A stretch of 64,000 nucleotides of DNA from Anadara kagoshimensis (Eukaryota; Mollusca; Bivalvia; Arcoida; Arcidae), in assembly GCA_021292105.1 (NCBI GenBank), contig CM037874.1, positions 39,720,404 through 39,784,403 on the forward strand, written 5' to 3'. This document shows, piece after piece, positions 12,166 to 24,599 of this stretch (within the stretch, counting starts at the first letter, position 1; each line of letters opens with the position of its first letter). Below the pieces are notes generated by a model. It was not told the DNA's origin, did no database searches, and saw only the letters and a list, made by a program, of their open reading frames with translations. Both the position numbers and the translations under genes were made by a program.

Positions 12166-12594
12166 TTCAAAGTAATTTTATTGTAACATTTTAGTTGTCT
12201 AAATAATAATCAATTAATTTTCAATTAATCGTATTCAGAAATATTTCCCCCTTTTGTACACAATTCTTGTCAACAAACTTTTTTTGAAAGAGACAGTTGC
12301 CTGGACAACTTCTGTAACTGGGAGGTACAGATTATTAGCTTATTGTGTCAGGATGGTTTATACCAATTCAGGCTTTTGAAGCTCACTTGGACAATTTATA
12401 TATATTCAACAATAATTTTAAATACATTTAAATTATTTCTAAAACAAAGGTTTTATTTTTATTTTTATTTTTTTTTCAAATTAATTGTGAATTCAATGAA
12501 TAAAATTAATGACTTCAACAATGGTTAATCTGTCAATTGCAAGTCAAGGGAAATAGCTGGTCATGGTGAAAGTTTTTTTTTTTTGTGATGATTA

Positions 12595-13455
12595 CACTAT
12601 GTCGATGATGATGTGGCATGATGATCTGGTGAAGATGATGACAATAATTGATGATGATGACATTCAGTTCTGCTGCTGCTGATGATGATGATGATGTCAC
12701 CATGATGATGATGATATGACATGAGGAGATATAATGATGATGATGATGATGATGATGATGTGACATGAGGAGATATAATGATGATGTCACCATGATGATG
12801 ATGTGACACGAGGAGATATGATAATGATGTTGATGATGGTGATGACATGAGTTCTGTTGATGCCGATGATGATAATGATTATCGTGATGAAGAAGATGAT
12901 AGTGATGGTGGTGATGAAAATAAGCTCTGCTGCTATGAATGGTGATGGTGATGATGACGATGTGACTAGTCGAACTATGATGATGATTATGATGGTGACA
13001 TGAGTTCTGTTGCTACTGATGATGATGATGGTGGCAATGATGACATTCAGTACTGCTGAGCTCTGTCGATAGTATGATGATGATGATGATGATGGTGGTG
13101 GTGATGACATTCAGTTCTGCTGCTGTCGATGATGATAATAATTCACGATGATGATGATGATGACAAAGCCAATGTCTTCATGCTGATGATGTGACATGAT
13201 GATGATGACATTCGGTACTGCTGCTGCTGATAATGATGATGATTATGTGACACGAAGAGCTATGATGATGATGTGACCATATTAATGATGTAACATGAGG
13301 ATTTCTGAAAATGATTAATATAATGTGGTGGTGATTGTCATGGCATGGGTTCTACTGCTGCTGCTAATGACGACGACGATGATGATGATGATATCTTCAT
13401 GTTGATGATCAAAATGTGATATGAGAAGTGATAATGATGATGATGGTGGTGATTA
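12595..13455 (+). repeat. GAT/ATG trinucleotide-rich low-complexity array
   Basis: Imperfect (GAT)n with short insertions such as CATTCAGTTCTGCTGCTG and GACATGAGGAGATATA that recur every 50-130 bp. Minus-strand frames rich in His, Ser and Ile are by-products. Confidence 0.9.
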
Positions 13456-13904
13456 CAGATCCAGTTTGGGTTTTCTTCCAGTCAACTGCGTTTTAGTGGA
13501 GTTATGCCCCTTTCACTTTGTGAATTTTATCAAAATGATGGTTTCTCTGGACTTTTTTCCGTTACGCTTGAGATATTTCACTCAGATTTGGGGTCGGGTC
13601 TTTAGTAGCCTCTCTTAGTTTTTGAAAAATTGAAAATTTATATTTATGCGAATTACTTAGTTTACTCAATTGATAAACATTGCGTGGCATGTCCATTTTG
13701 ACCATTGTAACATATCTATATGTTAGAACCTAACAACTTGCATAAAAAGCAGACTTGTTTGTTAGAAGCTTCCCGATCACAGTATCCCTTATTTGCATGA
13801 TTTTCATTTGTTACTGATTCATTAAACAAATCTCAGTTTCAAGTGCACATATTTTTTTATCAAATTGCTCAGTTTAGCTGATGCTTCAGTACCTTCAGTA
13901 CTTT

Positions 13905-13980
13905 GATTTAACTTTGTGCTTTTACTTTTTGTATATATTATTTTCGGATGTTTTATTTTTTTAACTTTGTGCTTTTACTA
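13905..13980 (+). repeat. Distant copy of the 57-bp repeat at 9960
   Basis: Reads TTTAACTTTGTGCTTTTACT then TTTTGTATATATTATTTTCG and starts a second unit that stops after GTGCTTTTACT. See the entry at 9960-10095. Confidence 0.8.
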
Positions 13981-14410
13981 GAGTGTTGCATTGCAGGTTC
14001 ACCACAGAAAGTCTGCATTGCACGCAAAATTGCAAGCAGAGTGCGTAGACGTTCCTGCAATATTTAATTGCCCGCAAATGTATCACACCTGTGTTTGTAT
14101 TAAAAAAAATGGCTATGTTTTTTAAATACCAAAAACAAAATTAGGTCCTTTCCTTCGTTTTTAAGTTGTTTATTAAAATACATGTAATTGAAATTGTTGG
14201 TGCTCATATTGATCAGTTGGATTTTGACATGTGCCCACTTGCAAAAGGAAGACCATATGTTTTCATAAATAAAATCAATGGACAGAAGCTGGTCCTGGCT
14301 TCAGCTTAATGACAATAAAGAAATGATTTGTCAGTGGCTAAAATGTGTCATAGTATTAATTCCCCTTCTTTCATTTGGAAGGGGGGTTAATGCTCCCTTT
14401 TTTTTTAAAC

Positions 14411-14444
<34 letters not shown>
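14411..14444 (+). repeat. Poly-C tract just upstream of the last HPD exon
   Basis: An uninterrupted run of more than 30 C about 70 bp before the last HPD acceptor. Similar C runs occur at about 2820-2840 and 23919-23940. Lengths of such tracts are unreliable in assemblies. Confidence 0.85.
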
Positions 14445-14515
14445 ACTACAAATTACTCGATGCAACCCTGTTTATGTATATTTTTCATGTTAGTTTTATT
14501 GGTTATATTTTACAG

Positions 14516-14590
14516 GGTTTTGGAGTTGGGAATTTTAAGTCTCTGTTTGAAGCTATTGAAGTAGACCAAGCTGAAAGGGGAAATCTTTAA
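14516..14590 (+). CDS. HPD: HPD, last exon
   Basis: Twenty-four codons plus TAA after a TTATATTTTACAG acceptor. The peptide GFGVGNFKSLFEAIEVDQAE plus RGNL matches the C-terminal helix of HPD that closes over the active site. The protein ends right after RGNL, about 12 residues earlier than human HPD, which has a short further tail. The four visible exons give 128 residues, about the last third of a roughly 380-residue enzyme. No clear AATAAA is seen directly after the stop. Confidence 0.93.
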   Translation, partial: GFGVGNFKSLFEAIEVDQAERGNL

Positions 14591-14594
14591 TACA

Positions 14595-15615
14595 CTAGTA
14601 CATGATGCAGATCAATATCAGTGGAGTGCCAAATATAAAAATAACAATTAGTCAAAATAATTCCAGTATTCTATATTTCAGATATTGTTACTTCTTGGAA
14701 AACAATCTCATTGTATTTTTATATGAAATATTTTTAAAGTTTTATTATATTTCTGCAATTTAGTTTTTTTTTTTAAGTTTTTGATTATTTGAGATTTCAA
14801 GATGTATTATTTGTTTGTGTTTTATTTTCATTTTTATAAAAGTCAGGTTGGGAAATATATAAAGTCATTAACCAGCTGTATCTCATGTTTACTGGACCAT
14901 TTGTTGACTTGGCTGTACAGTTGAACCTATGAGATGGTAAAGTGTGTTTGCCTGCATGTCTGTCCATACATCTTCTCTTAAATCACTTGTGTGAATTGAA
15001 CCAAAGGTTGTGAAGAATGTACTGTCGTCAAAGGGAGCCAAAAAAAATCCTGTATCAAACTTGTTTCTTTACGCAATATTTGAAAGGATATAACTGTTAA
15101 ATGATGACTTATAAAGAAAACAATCATATGGTAGAGAACTACTAATTTTAATTTAGATCATGTTAATGTACCCCTTAGAATCACTAGAAGGGGGTTTCAC
15201 TGGAATACATGCGAAATAGTATGCTAGGATTACCACGATTACAGAAAGTGTCTAACTATTCCAGAATTCACCTTCTAGTGTATTTTGATGATTTTTCCAT
15301 TTTCTGTCCATTTCCCCCATTATCATGATTATTGGAACATTTTCTTTATAAAAAAAAATTAACTGTTCCACTATTTAACTTTTTCTTTACTTTTTGATTA
15401 GATGGACCTGATGAATCTGAATGTTAGCAATGACGTTAGTTCTCAATTGTTGTGGTATTTCTTAGTAAAACTGATCATGAAGCCATTTTTGTGATTAATT
15501 TTTTATGTATTGGCTGGAAGTATTAATTATCATATGTTTAAATTCTATATGTTTTATCTTTTACATGTGTAATTGGTTTACCTTATTAACAAGTTTATTT
15601 TATAAATCATGTGAA
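14595..15615. other. Region downstream of HPD, no gene seen
   Basis: HPD 3' UTR and intergenic sequence. AT-rich, without ORFs, arrays or terminal repeats that I can recognise. Confidence 0.5.
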
Positions 15616-15705
15616 TATACAGTCAACCTGTCTATAAAGGCCACCCAAGGGAAGCAGTAAAAGCGGCCTTTATGGGCAGGTGGTCTTTATATACAGGTCC
15701 AAATA

Positions 15706-15940
15706 CAGTAGAACTTCGATAACTCGAAGTGCACGGGACTTTGATGATGACTTCGAGTTATCGGGGTGTTTGAGTTTTCGAAGTTGAAGAATGACGCCAC
15801 AATGTAACTTTCATTTCTTTGGTAGAAATGTTGGATGGTGTAAAACTGTTTACTGATACACAGTTGTAATATGTACCGGTATTACATAAAATAATAAATG
15901 AATTAAAATCAAATTATTAATTATTAGCTCACCTGAGCCA

Positions 15941-15972
<32 letters not shown>

Positions 15973-18499
15973 GTCCGTTGTCTGTCGTCGTCGTCGTCGT
16001 CGTTGTCGTCGTAAACTTTTACATTTTCATCTTCTTCTCACGAACCACTGGGCAGATTTCAACGAGACTTGGTCAGATGCATGTCTTGGTCGGTGCAATT
16101 CAAATTTGTTCGTGGTGTTGCCATGGCTACCATAACTAGGTCAAGGTGACCTAGGGGTGCAAAAATCTTAAAAAATCTTCTTCTCTGAAAGTATTGATTA
16201 GAGAAAAAATCTGATGTGATATTTGGCTTCTCTAGGGTCTTTAGCCTATAGTTTGTTCATTTTGTGAAATTCGGACAAAAAATAGGTTACGCGTTTTTGC
16301 GTTTAATTTTGAAAAAATCGTAAAATAGCTTCAAATTGTTATAACTTGACTATTTGGCCAGATAATGACATGGGGTTTTCAGTTTTGACATCTTCTTGTT
16401 AGTATCTTCAAATTGAGGTCAAGGTCAATTATGAAGGTCGTGACCTAATTTTTTTTACCTCTGATTATAATTATTATCTCGAAAACTATAAACTTTTTGT
16501 ATAGGCATGTATATTAGAATGTTGTAGGTATTGATACAACAATCATTTTGGTGTATAGAAAAAGGTCATGGGTTCAAAGGTCAAGGTCACAGATGTAAAA
16601 CAATACCAAAATGGTTACTTATCTCGAAAACTATAAACTTTTTGTATAGGCATTTATATTAGAATGTTGTAGGTATTGATACAACGATCATTTTGATATA
16701 TAGAAAAAGGTCATGGGTTCAAAGGTCAAGGTCACAGATGCGAAACAATACGGAAATGTTTAAATATCTCGAAAACTATAAACTTTTTGTATAGGCATGT
16801 ATATTAGAATGCTGTAGGTATTGATACAACGATCATTTTGATGTACAGAAAGAGGTCATGGGTTCAAAGGTCAAGGTCACAGATGCGAAACAATACGGAA
16901 ATGTTTAATTATCTCGAAAACTATAAACTTTTTGTATAGGCATGTATATTAGAATGTTGTAGGTATTGATACAATGATCATTTTGATGTATAGAAAAAGG
17001 TCATGGGTTCAAAGGTCAAGGTCACAGATGCGAATCAATACCAAAATGGTTAATTATCTCGAAAACTATAAACTTTTTGTATAGGCATGTATATTAGAAT
17101 GTTGTAGGTATTGATACAATGATCATTTTGATGTATAGAAAAGGTCATGGGTTCAAAGGTCAAGGTCACAGATGCGAGACAATACCGAAATGGTTAATTA
17201 TCTCGAAAACTATAAACTTTTTGTATAGGCATGTATATTAGAATGTTGTAGGTATTGATACAATGATCATTTTGATGTATAGAAAAAGGTCATGGGTTCA
17301 AAGGTCAAGGTCACAGATGCGAATCAATACCAAAATGGTTAATTAATTATCTCGAAAACTATAAACTTTTTGTATAGGCATGTATATTAGAATGTTGTAG
17401 GTATTGATACAATGATCATTTTGATGTATAGAAAAAGGTCATGGGTTCAAAGGTCAAGGTCACAGATGCGAATCAATACCAAAATGGTTAATTATCTCGA
17501 AAACTATAAACTTTTTGTATAGGCATGTATACTAGAATGTTGTAGGTATTGATACAATGATCATTTTGAGGTATAGAAAAAGGTCATGGGTTCAAAGGTC
17601 AAGGTCACAGATGCGAAAACAATACTGAAATGGTTAATTATCTTGAAAACTATAAAAGTTTTGTATAGGCATGTATATTAGAATGTTGTAGGTATTGATG
17701 CAATGATCACTTTGATGTAAAGAAACAATTCATTGGGGTTTAGTATTTATGTTTTCTTTAAATCTATCAGCTAGCCATTAGTTATCAGGTGAGCGTTTAA
17801 GGCCCATGGGCCTCTTGTGTTTTTATAAGGACTGATGGCGACAACAAACCCATACATAAAATACACAAAATGTGTATTACCAATACATGACTTTAATGCA
17901 TTCAAAGAACTGAATCAGATAAACATATCCATGTACATTGTATGTTATAATATACAAAACAAGACGACATTTTATAGAAATTATAAAACTAGTGTGCCTA
18001 CCACGTGTCAGTCGTTAAAACCTAGCTTAAATCACCTGAAAATTTGTTGTTGTCGCCAGCGGCACAAAACTCGGCTTCTACTGAGAGGGTACACGGTTAC
18101 ACTTCATCGCCCATTACGGCACAGAGTACTAATCCTTTAATTGATACTAATTAATACAGTAGCAAAATCTTTGATCTGTACAACTTCTCCAATCATTAAT
18201 CGGATTATACGGAAGTATTAGAGCTAATTGTCGATTAATTACCGTGTTCTCACTGAAACGTTCTATTGGTCACCCATTGTTAAAAATATTTCGAGTTTTA
18301 GAAGGTTGTTTTTCCTATAATTTTTAATTTTGCACCTTAACATTACTTCGAGTTATCGGGGGTATTCGAGTTACAGGAGTTTGAGTTATCGAAGTTGTAT
18401 TTATATTGTTTATATAGAAAACCGGTCGGGACAAAATTATTATTTCGAGTTATCCGTGGTATTCGAGATATCGAAGTTCGAGTTATCGAAGTTCTACTG
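15706..18499 (+). mobile_element. MITE family A copy 1 (CAGTAGAACTTCGATAACTCG ends), interrupted
   Basis: Starts CAGTAGAACTTCGATAACTC and ends with the reverse complement GAGTTATCGAAGTTCTACTG. TA flanks both sides (15704-15705, 18500-18501). Motifs of the type CGAGTTATCGAAGTT recur near the right end. It is almost identical to copy 2 at 27519-28412, about 900 bp once the nested insertion at 15925-17818 is subtracted. A 101-codon frame at 17835-18140 is shared by both copies, but it is not transposase-like. Ends beginning CAGT with TA duplication suggest a pogo/Tigger-type transposase in trans. Confidence 0.85.
15925..17818 (+). mobile_element. AGCTCACC element (family C), full copy, inserted in MITE A
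   Basis: Begins with the hairpin TAGCTCACCTGAGCC-AAA-GGCTCAAGTGAGCT and ends with the palindrome GGCCCATGGGCC followed by TCTTG. Comparison with the uninterrupted MITE A at 27730-27745 fixes the insertion to within one base: 1,894 bp added between TAATTAT and GTTTTTATAAGG with no duplication longer than one base. The centre (about 16480-17690) is eight tandem copies of a unit of about 147 bp containing GGTCAAGGTCACAGATGCGA. Hairpins at the ends and no target duplication favour a Helitron-like mechanism, and read on the minus strand it ends in CTAA. No ORF is present. Relatives occur at 25776, 31679, 36763 and 63860. Confidence 0.8.
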
Positions 18500-18765
18500 T
18501 AATATGAATAAAGAACAATATTGGGATACAATTCTACTGGCCTTTATAAGCAGGTGACCCTTATATAGCGGTGACCTTTAAGACAGGTTGGACTGTACTC
18601 AGATTGTTAACAGTTGTAGAAAACTATCTTACAGTTTTACAGTCATTTATGCATTCCATATAAACATGATATACATTTATGGATTATTGTACACTTTTGA
18701 GAGGCAATGTCCTTTCAGTTGAAATTTGGCATGTAATGTCTATACACATTTTTGTAAAATAAGGA

Positions 18766-19097
18766 ACTGGTTATAAGACATTGGGATATAACAATATTGG
18801 TTATTACATGTACCACCACACTTGGTTATAAGACATTGGGATATAACAATATTGGTTATTACATGTACCACCACACTTGGTTATAAGACATTGGGATATA
18901 ACAATATTGGTTATTACATGTACCACCACACTTGGTTATAAGACATTGGGATATAACAATATTGGTTATTACATGTACCACCACACTTGGTTATAAGACA
19001 TTGGGATATAACAATATTGGTTATTACATGTACCACCACACTTGGTTATAAGACATTGGGATATAACAATATTGGTTATTACATGTACCACCACACT
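18766..19097 (+). repeat. 55-bp minisatellite, six near-identical copies
   Basis: Unit TTGGTTATAAGACATTGGGA then TATAACAATATTGGTTATTA and CATGTACCACCACAC. Six copies with hardly any differences, so the expansion or homogenisation is recent. Confidence 0.95.
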
Positions 19098-19099
19098 TT

Positions 19100-21945
19100 A
19101 AATCATATTTTTTATTTCTTTTCTAACTGTGAATTAAGTATTTTCAGACAATCAATGTGGATCTTGTACATTTGGTAACATTTCAACCAACAGCAATTTA
19201 TCTCATTGGATAAACAAGTGCTATTTAAAGCATAATATTTACTAAGTTTACTAATCACCTACAATGAACTCTGTTTAGAAAACTTGGTTCATTGTTCAAT
19301 GAACAAAGTTTTCTCGCATAATGATGACGTGTGTGTGGATGATAGGAAATTGTGCTCTTTTTAATTCTTTGAACAAAACAGCGGATTGAAGTATTTTCTA
19401 TGATGTCAACATGTAAAGTAATTTTGGACTCAAAATCAGTATTATTGCAGTTTTATGGTATGGTAATTACCGGTACATTCTTCATAAAGTAAGAAATATG
19501 TTTAACAATGTTAAGTAAAGTATGTTTTACATTGAATTCATCATGTACTTATTTGTTTCTTGAGTAGCTACAAAATTGGGAAGTCTGTAGGTTTGGTGGA
19601 TCAGCTGTTCCCAGTACTGGATTTACGTGACGGTACACATAATTTCAGAGCATGAAACCAGTATTAATTTTACCGAAATTGAATTTTATTTTGGAGTAAT
19701 TTTAAAAATACTGTAAATATAAGCAATGAACTAAATTTTAAAACTATAAAAAATGAACTGCTTTGCATTATATCATCTTTGCTATTCTTAAAATCTGGTT
19801 TATTATTTGATTTACCAGGAAAAAATGACAGGTAATTCTTAAATGATCTTGTTCATTTGCTCTTCATATCTACACCAAACCAATGTGTTAGAGTGCCTAC
19901 TCTCTCAAGTTTGGTTTTTTTTCTGGGTTATCCTCTACATTCCAAAACTGACTAGGATATCAAACACCATTGTACCTGTAGCAAATTTTGTATTATAAAC
20001 AGAATGACCTATCTTGAGTTTCTGAATGCTTTATGGAGTAACATTGTGTAAACAGAGAGGAATAGTGAGTAAGTTAGTAGTGTGATACATACATAATATT
20101 ATTGTACATGTATATCAGTTAGGATTGGCAAATTGTCACATTGAAAATAGGATCAAATAGGAGTAGTGGGTTAATTGTGTTTTAACTTCTAATGTCAAGA
20201 ATATTGATGAATTAGTTGCTCAAAGCAGTCAGATTGAATTGTTTTATGAAAACCACCATTAGTAAAACCTTGGGATGGTAATATCCTGTAAACTTGGATT
20301 TGTTTTAGTTTTTATATACTAGTAAATTTGTGAGAGTAACAAGAAAATTCTGTGAATATAAATTGTTAAAATATTAACTTGATTTTGCACAGCAATGCAA
20401 ACAAAAGTGCAACAATTTCCATTCTTGTGAAAAAAAAAATTCTTGAAAAAAAACCAAAAATGTGTATCCTGATAAATATAGACAAAACAAGTGTATAAGT
20501 CAGTTACTACTAAGCACTGTGATTAATTTTAATTTGGATGTAAATTTACATTGTAAAACATTGAATCATCTTGAGGTTAAGAGGTAATTTTACATTGATT
20601 CAGGGATGTAATTATATTTGTTTATAAAGCTTTAAATATATAATTATTAATGTAGACACATACAGCCCTCATTGGCAGCTAGTTGTACTTAATATATGAT
20701 ATGATAAATGTGTGATGATAACTCCTTCTGTTTAAAATACAGTAATGTTTTACCAATACAGATGTTGGTCTGAAATATAATTTATGATATCGAAGTTTAT
20801 ACTGGTACAGATTTTGGTCTAAAATATCACATCGTATGTAATAGGTTTAAGGTGAAATTTAAAGTAATCTGACACGTAGTACAAGCCATTATGGATTTAT
20901 TTATTCATTTATAGTTATTTGCAGCTGCTTGCATTTCTAATACAAAATGTCTCCACTATGCAGTTCAGTTTCCAAGGGGACACAACTGGATATTCAGTTA
21001 TTTTAAGCTGCTTGCATTTCTTCTAAAATGTATTTCTGCCATATATTGCAGTATTTAGGGTGACATAATTGGTTTATAAGTATTAATTAGCTCAATTAGA
21101 TGATTAGTCAGCTAAGCTTAATGTCATGGAGAAGGGTGCTTGCATCCATGTATTACATTTTTCTCTTCTCTCTTAAAACTACAGGACCAATTTGAGCCAT
21201 GGAAGATCATTGGCTAATGGTAATTAAAATTGTATCTGGAACGTAAAACCATAATCCAAGATGGTAATCATTGCTATAAATAGAAAAAAAACTGATAAAT
21301 AGCTGTTGAAATTTAGATTTATTTATAAGACTAGTTTTTATTCAAATGATATATATACACCCCATTCTCGCAGTTTATACAACTGAAGTGTTATTTTAAG
21401 CTAATTCTTTGAAAATCTTCTCTGAAACCACTAGGCTGAATAAAATCAAATTAAGAAAATCCTTTGTTTGTTGCAGATTAAAAAATCATGTCTGGCATGG
21501 CTGTTAGAAACCAAAATAAAATATGCCCTTGCATTTGGCTTCTTGAATCTTTTACAAACTATACTGTAACCTTATATGATTTATTTACATTATGATAATT
21601 GTGTTGTTTATAAATTTAATCAGAAAATAAAATCATTCTTTTAGACACAAGTTGAGTTTAGTCATTCTTCATTCCATTAGTTTAAACATTAACATGTTAT
21701 AAAGGTCGTAAAATACAATAGTTTGATAAGAGCTATGTTCCTTGGATATACACCTGAGCCAACATTTAATTTCTAAAAAAACATTTTGGTAATTAGGGTT
21801 TATGTGATCAGTTGTGTGTGTCCATTTTGGTATTTAAAGATACAAAGGCTTCACAAAGAAACAAGCTTACATACAGTTAGTATTGCAAGCAATACACGTC
21901 CCCTGCCGTTGAAAGTTGAAAATTAAAATGCCAAACATGTAAATA
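19100..21945. other. Intergenic, no feature recognised
   Basis: About 2.8 kb of AT-rich sequence without supported genes. Only a short SINE-tail fragment near 21238 (GGAACGTAAAACC) stands out. Confidence 0.5.
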
Positions 21946-21949
21946 ATGT

Positions 21950-22255
21950 TTAATATTGGAAGCATGTGGCGTAGTGGTTAAGGCGTTGGACTCATGATTC
22001 GAAGGTCATGGGTCCGATCCCTGGACCGGGCGATGTGTTGTGTCCTTGAGCAAGACACTTAATTTCACGTTGTTCCAGTTCACTCAGCTGAAAAATAAAT
22101 GAGTACTAGCAAAATGCTGGGGTTAACCCTGTGATGGACCGGCGTCCCATTCAGGGGAGAGTCTTGTACTCTCAGTCGCTTAACGCCACCGAAACCGGGA
22201 TAAGCTCCGGCCTGATGGGCCTAATGGCTCGGGATAGACTTTAACTTAATATTGG
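21950..22255 (+). mobile_element. Complete tRNA-derived SINE with 10-bp target duplication
   Basis: Body at 21960-22245, flanked by TTAATATTGG on both sides (21950-21959 and 22246-22255). A box TGGCGTAGTGGTTAAGGCG and B box GGGTCCGATCCC mark the tRNA-like RNA polymerase III promoter. A conserved central part follows, GTGTCCTTGAGCAAGACACT, then GACCGGCGTCCCATTCAGGG, typical of metazoan and molluscan SINEs. Exact target duplication and good promoter boxes indicate a fairly young insertion. Confidence 0.88.
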
Positions 22256-22307
22256 GTATTGCTGGCCTGTCAAATATAGTGGTATAGGGCCAAACATTCA
22301 TTTATTA

Positions 22308-23966
22308 CAGTGGCCGATCCAGCGGGGGGTGGGGTGGGGGGGTCAATCAACCAGCGTAATGACCAGTTAATTAGTGGTACTGATTAATTACTTCGTGTAC
22401 ACAGGTTGGAGATTGCAATCAGGTGATGATGTAATTTACCTGTTCGGTGAAGCATGAAAGAATCCAGGTGGTACCGACCAGTCTTAGGGGATAATGTTAT
22501 TTACCTGATCGCTGAGGCGTGAAAGAAACCAGGTGGTATCAGTAGCTAACGTTAATTAGTAATACTAATTAAGAGACTTCCATGAAGAGTGATTCCATTA
22601 ATCATGCGTGAATTCATCTAATTTACCTTTTTAAACCAAAGGACACGGCCAAGAGAGAGGGAGAGAGAGAACTAATTTTTAGCACACAAGATTATCTTTT
22701 TTGTATATTTCTATAGCACAATGTTCTATTTCCATATAAAAGTCCAAATTTTTGTACAATTTCTGTTCATTTTGATTTTCAATTTAATTTTCATTTGACT
22801 TTTTATTCTATTCGTACGTTTATCTGCTTTACCAAACAAATCCGTCTAAAATAATCGGTGTTTTTTTCCAGTGACAAAATTCTTGTGTTCAGTTGCACCT
22901 ATACTGTGCATTATACAATAATGAAACTGACTAACTAGTCATTTTAAAACTAATAATATAATAAAATTAACTTGAAAGTTCAGACGGATGTCAGTGTGGA
23001 TAAGGGATGGTGGTAGTAGGAGACCTACCCCTTCTGTATATATAGCAGGCAGGTCAGTTGGTAGAGTGCTTGCTCCGTAAGTCAAGGAGGTCGAGGGTTT
23101 GGTCTCTGGTCAGGTTTGACCAAAGAATTGAAAAAGTGCAGTGACTGCTCACTCGGCATTAAAAAATGAATGCGGGTCTTTCAGACAAACCTTAAAAACC
23201 GAGGCCCCTTGTCACGGTAGGCGTGGCACGATAAAGAACCCTCACTGCATAATGCCATCACCGCAAAGCACAGGTAAATATTTCTGCACCTTTACCTGTA
23301 GCTGGTGACGTATATGAAATATTATTGACTTAGAAGTTAAACCCCATTAATCAATGATCAATCAAACTTAGGACCAGGATTCAAATAGAAAGACTTTCCA
23401 CTGATGAGCTTGATTATCAACCCAACTGGATCACCCAGACCACATTCATCCATTTATCGACCAAATTAAATCAAAACACTGGTATCCCTCCCATGGATCG
23501 ACATATCGATCTACAACTTCCAAAGCTCGAACAAACTCCTTTAATATAACGCAAAAAAGAGTTGGTCTGAATCTGCGGTGCACAACTCACCTCGACAGAT
23601 AAAAAAACCGACAATTCAAGTTACAGACGGCGACAAATTTCAACAGTAGAGTTGATAGATATATATCGATAAAGATATTATGAACTCGCCTACACTCATA
23701 GCCACCTGCGTCAATATTACAATTTTTGAAAAAAGCTAGACTGATTAGTTCTTTGACTGGTTTAGATCCACTTTGAATGCGAGGTAAAAAGGATGCTTGA
23801 CAGTGTTCAAGATGCAGGAAATTGCACTATTTGTACTGAAAAAAGTGAAATTTTTCTGGGGGAGCATGCCCCCAGACCCTCTAGTAGATCGCGCCTTTAC
23901 CACATACTTGTGCCCCCGCCCCCCCCCCCCCCCCCCCCCCATTCACCAAGACTCTGGATCCGCCTG
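22308..23966. mobile_element. TA-flanked element with CAGTGGCCGATCCAG-type ends
   Basis: The left end CAGTGGCCGATCCAGC and the right end in reverse, CAGGCGGATCCAGAGTC, are short inverted repeats with TA on both sides. The left interior starts with a G-rich run. The right interior contains GGAGCATGCCCCCAGACCCT and a C run. A SINE is nested inside (23040-23370). No transposase ORF. The ends could belong to two different copies, so the outer limits are tentative. Confidence 0.5.
23040..23370 (+). mobile_element. tRNA-derived SINE, second family
   Basis: Head GCAGGCAGGTCAGTTGGTAG then AGTGCTTGCTCC resembles a tRNA 5' half, and GAGGGTTTGGTCTC is a diverged B box. The body contains CCCCTTGTCACGGTAGGCGT and TTTACCTGTAGCTGGTGACG, and the tail is AATC-rich (CCCCATTAATCAATGATCAA). 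Older fragments of the family lie at 7183-7430 and 7835-8037. Confidence 0.7.
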
Positions 23967-23996
23967 TAATAATATATCCTAAGTTAAATTATTAGA

Positions 23997-24000
<4 letters not shown>

Positions 24001-24048
<48 letters not shown>

Positions 24049-24262
24049 AAAAATTGAAATAATGTCTTACACATGGTAGAAAATATTTAAAACAAAAAAA
24101 TAACTAAGATAACACGTATGACGTCATAAACAATATGATGACGTAACAATCACAGTTGTTATGGTATGCTTGAAAAGTCCCAAGAAGGATGAAAACGTTA
24201 GCAAAAATGTTATCTTAGTTATTTTTTTGTTTTAAATAATATATATATATATATATATATAT
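24001..24262. mobile_element. Inverted-repeat insertion inside an AT microsatellite
   Basis: (AT)n at 24001-24047 and again at 24239-24262 bracket a 190-bp segment. The segment has 29-bp inverted repeats, TTTAAAACAAAAAAATAACT at 24087 against AGTTATTTTTTTGTTTTAAA ending near 24236. Likely a small MITE that landed in, or captured, an AT run. Confidence 0.6.
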
Positions 24263-24599
24263 CACACAAATAAGTTTAATGCAGGGTGTGCATTCCGAAC
24301 AAACAAACTGAAATTGAGAGAAAGCTAAATCTAATATATTGATATTCAAGAGAAAGCTAGCAGAATCTGGTCACATGACCAATCAAAGGAAACCATCTTT
24401 GAATATGCAACACAGCAATGTCTACTTATCATTTCAATCAAGTCCCTTTAGTGGTTTAGGAGGTGTTGCATATACAAGTTCTACATACAGGACACAGAGA
24501 CAGACGAGACGGACTTCAACAAACACTATAGTCCCCTCCGGTTTTACTGTCTCTTGAGAGCCAAATAACCCCCCCCCCCCCAACATTAATGTTTTCCTA

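Larger units (their letters stand above)
15620..18595. mobile_element. Outer TA-flanked MITE (CAGTCAACCTGTC ends) carrying two nested elements
   Basis: The left end CAGTCAACCTGTCTATAAAG and the right end, read in reverse, CAGTCCAACCTGTCTTAAAG are inverted repeats. TA flanks both (15618-15619 and 18596-18597). Further inward, GCCTTTATGGGCAGGTGG is mirrored by CCTTTATAAGCAGGTGAC. Without the nested insertion only about 180 bp remain, so it is a short non-autonomous pogo/Tc1-type element. Confidence 0.75.

Noticed and set aside
12533..13110. His/Ser/Ile-rich ORFs in the GAT array
   Set aside because: Low-complexity trinucleotide repeat; opposite frames equally open.
17835..18140. 101-codon ORF conserved in both MITE A copies (also 27754-28059)
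   Set aside because: Conservation follows from the near identity of the two copies; no transposase, DNA-binding or catalytic motif, so I do not call it a gene.
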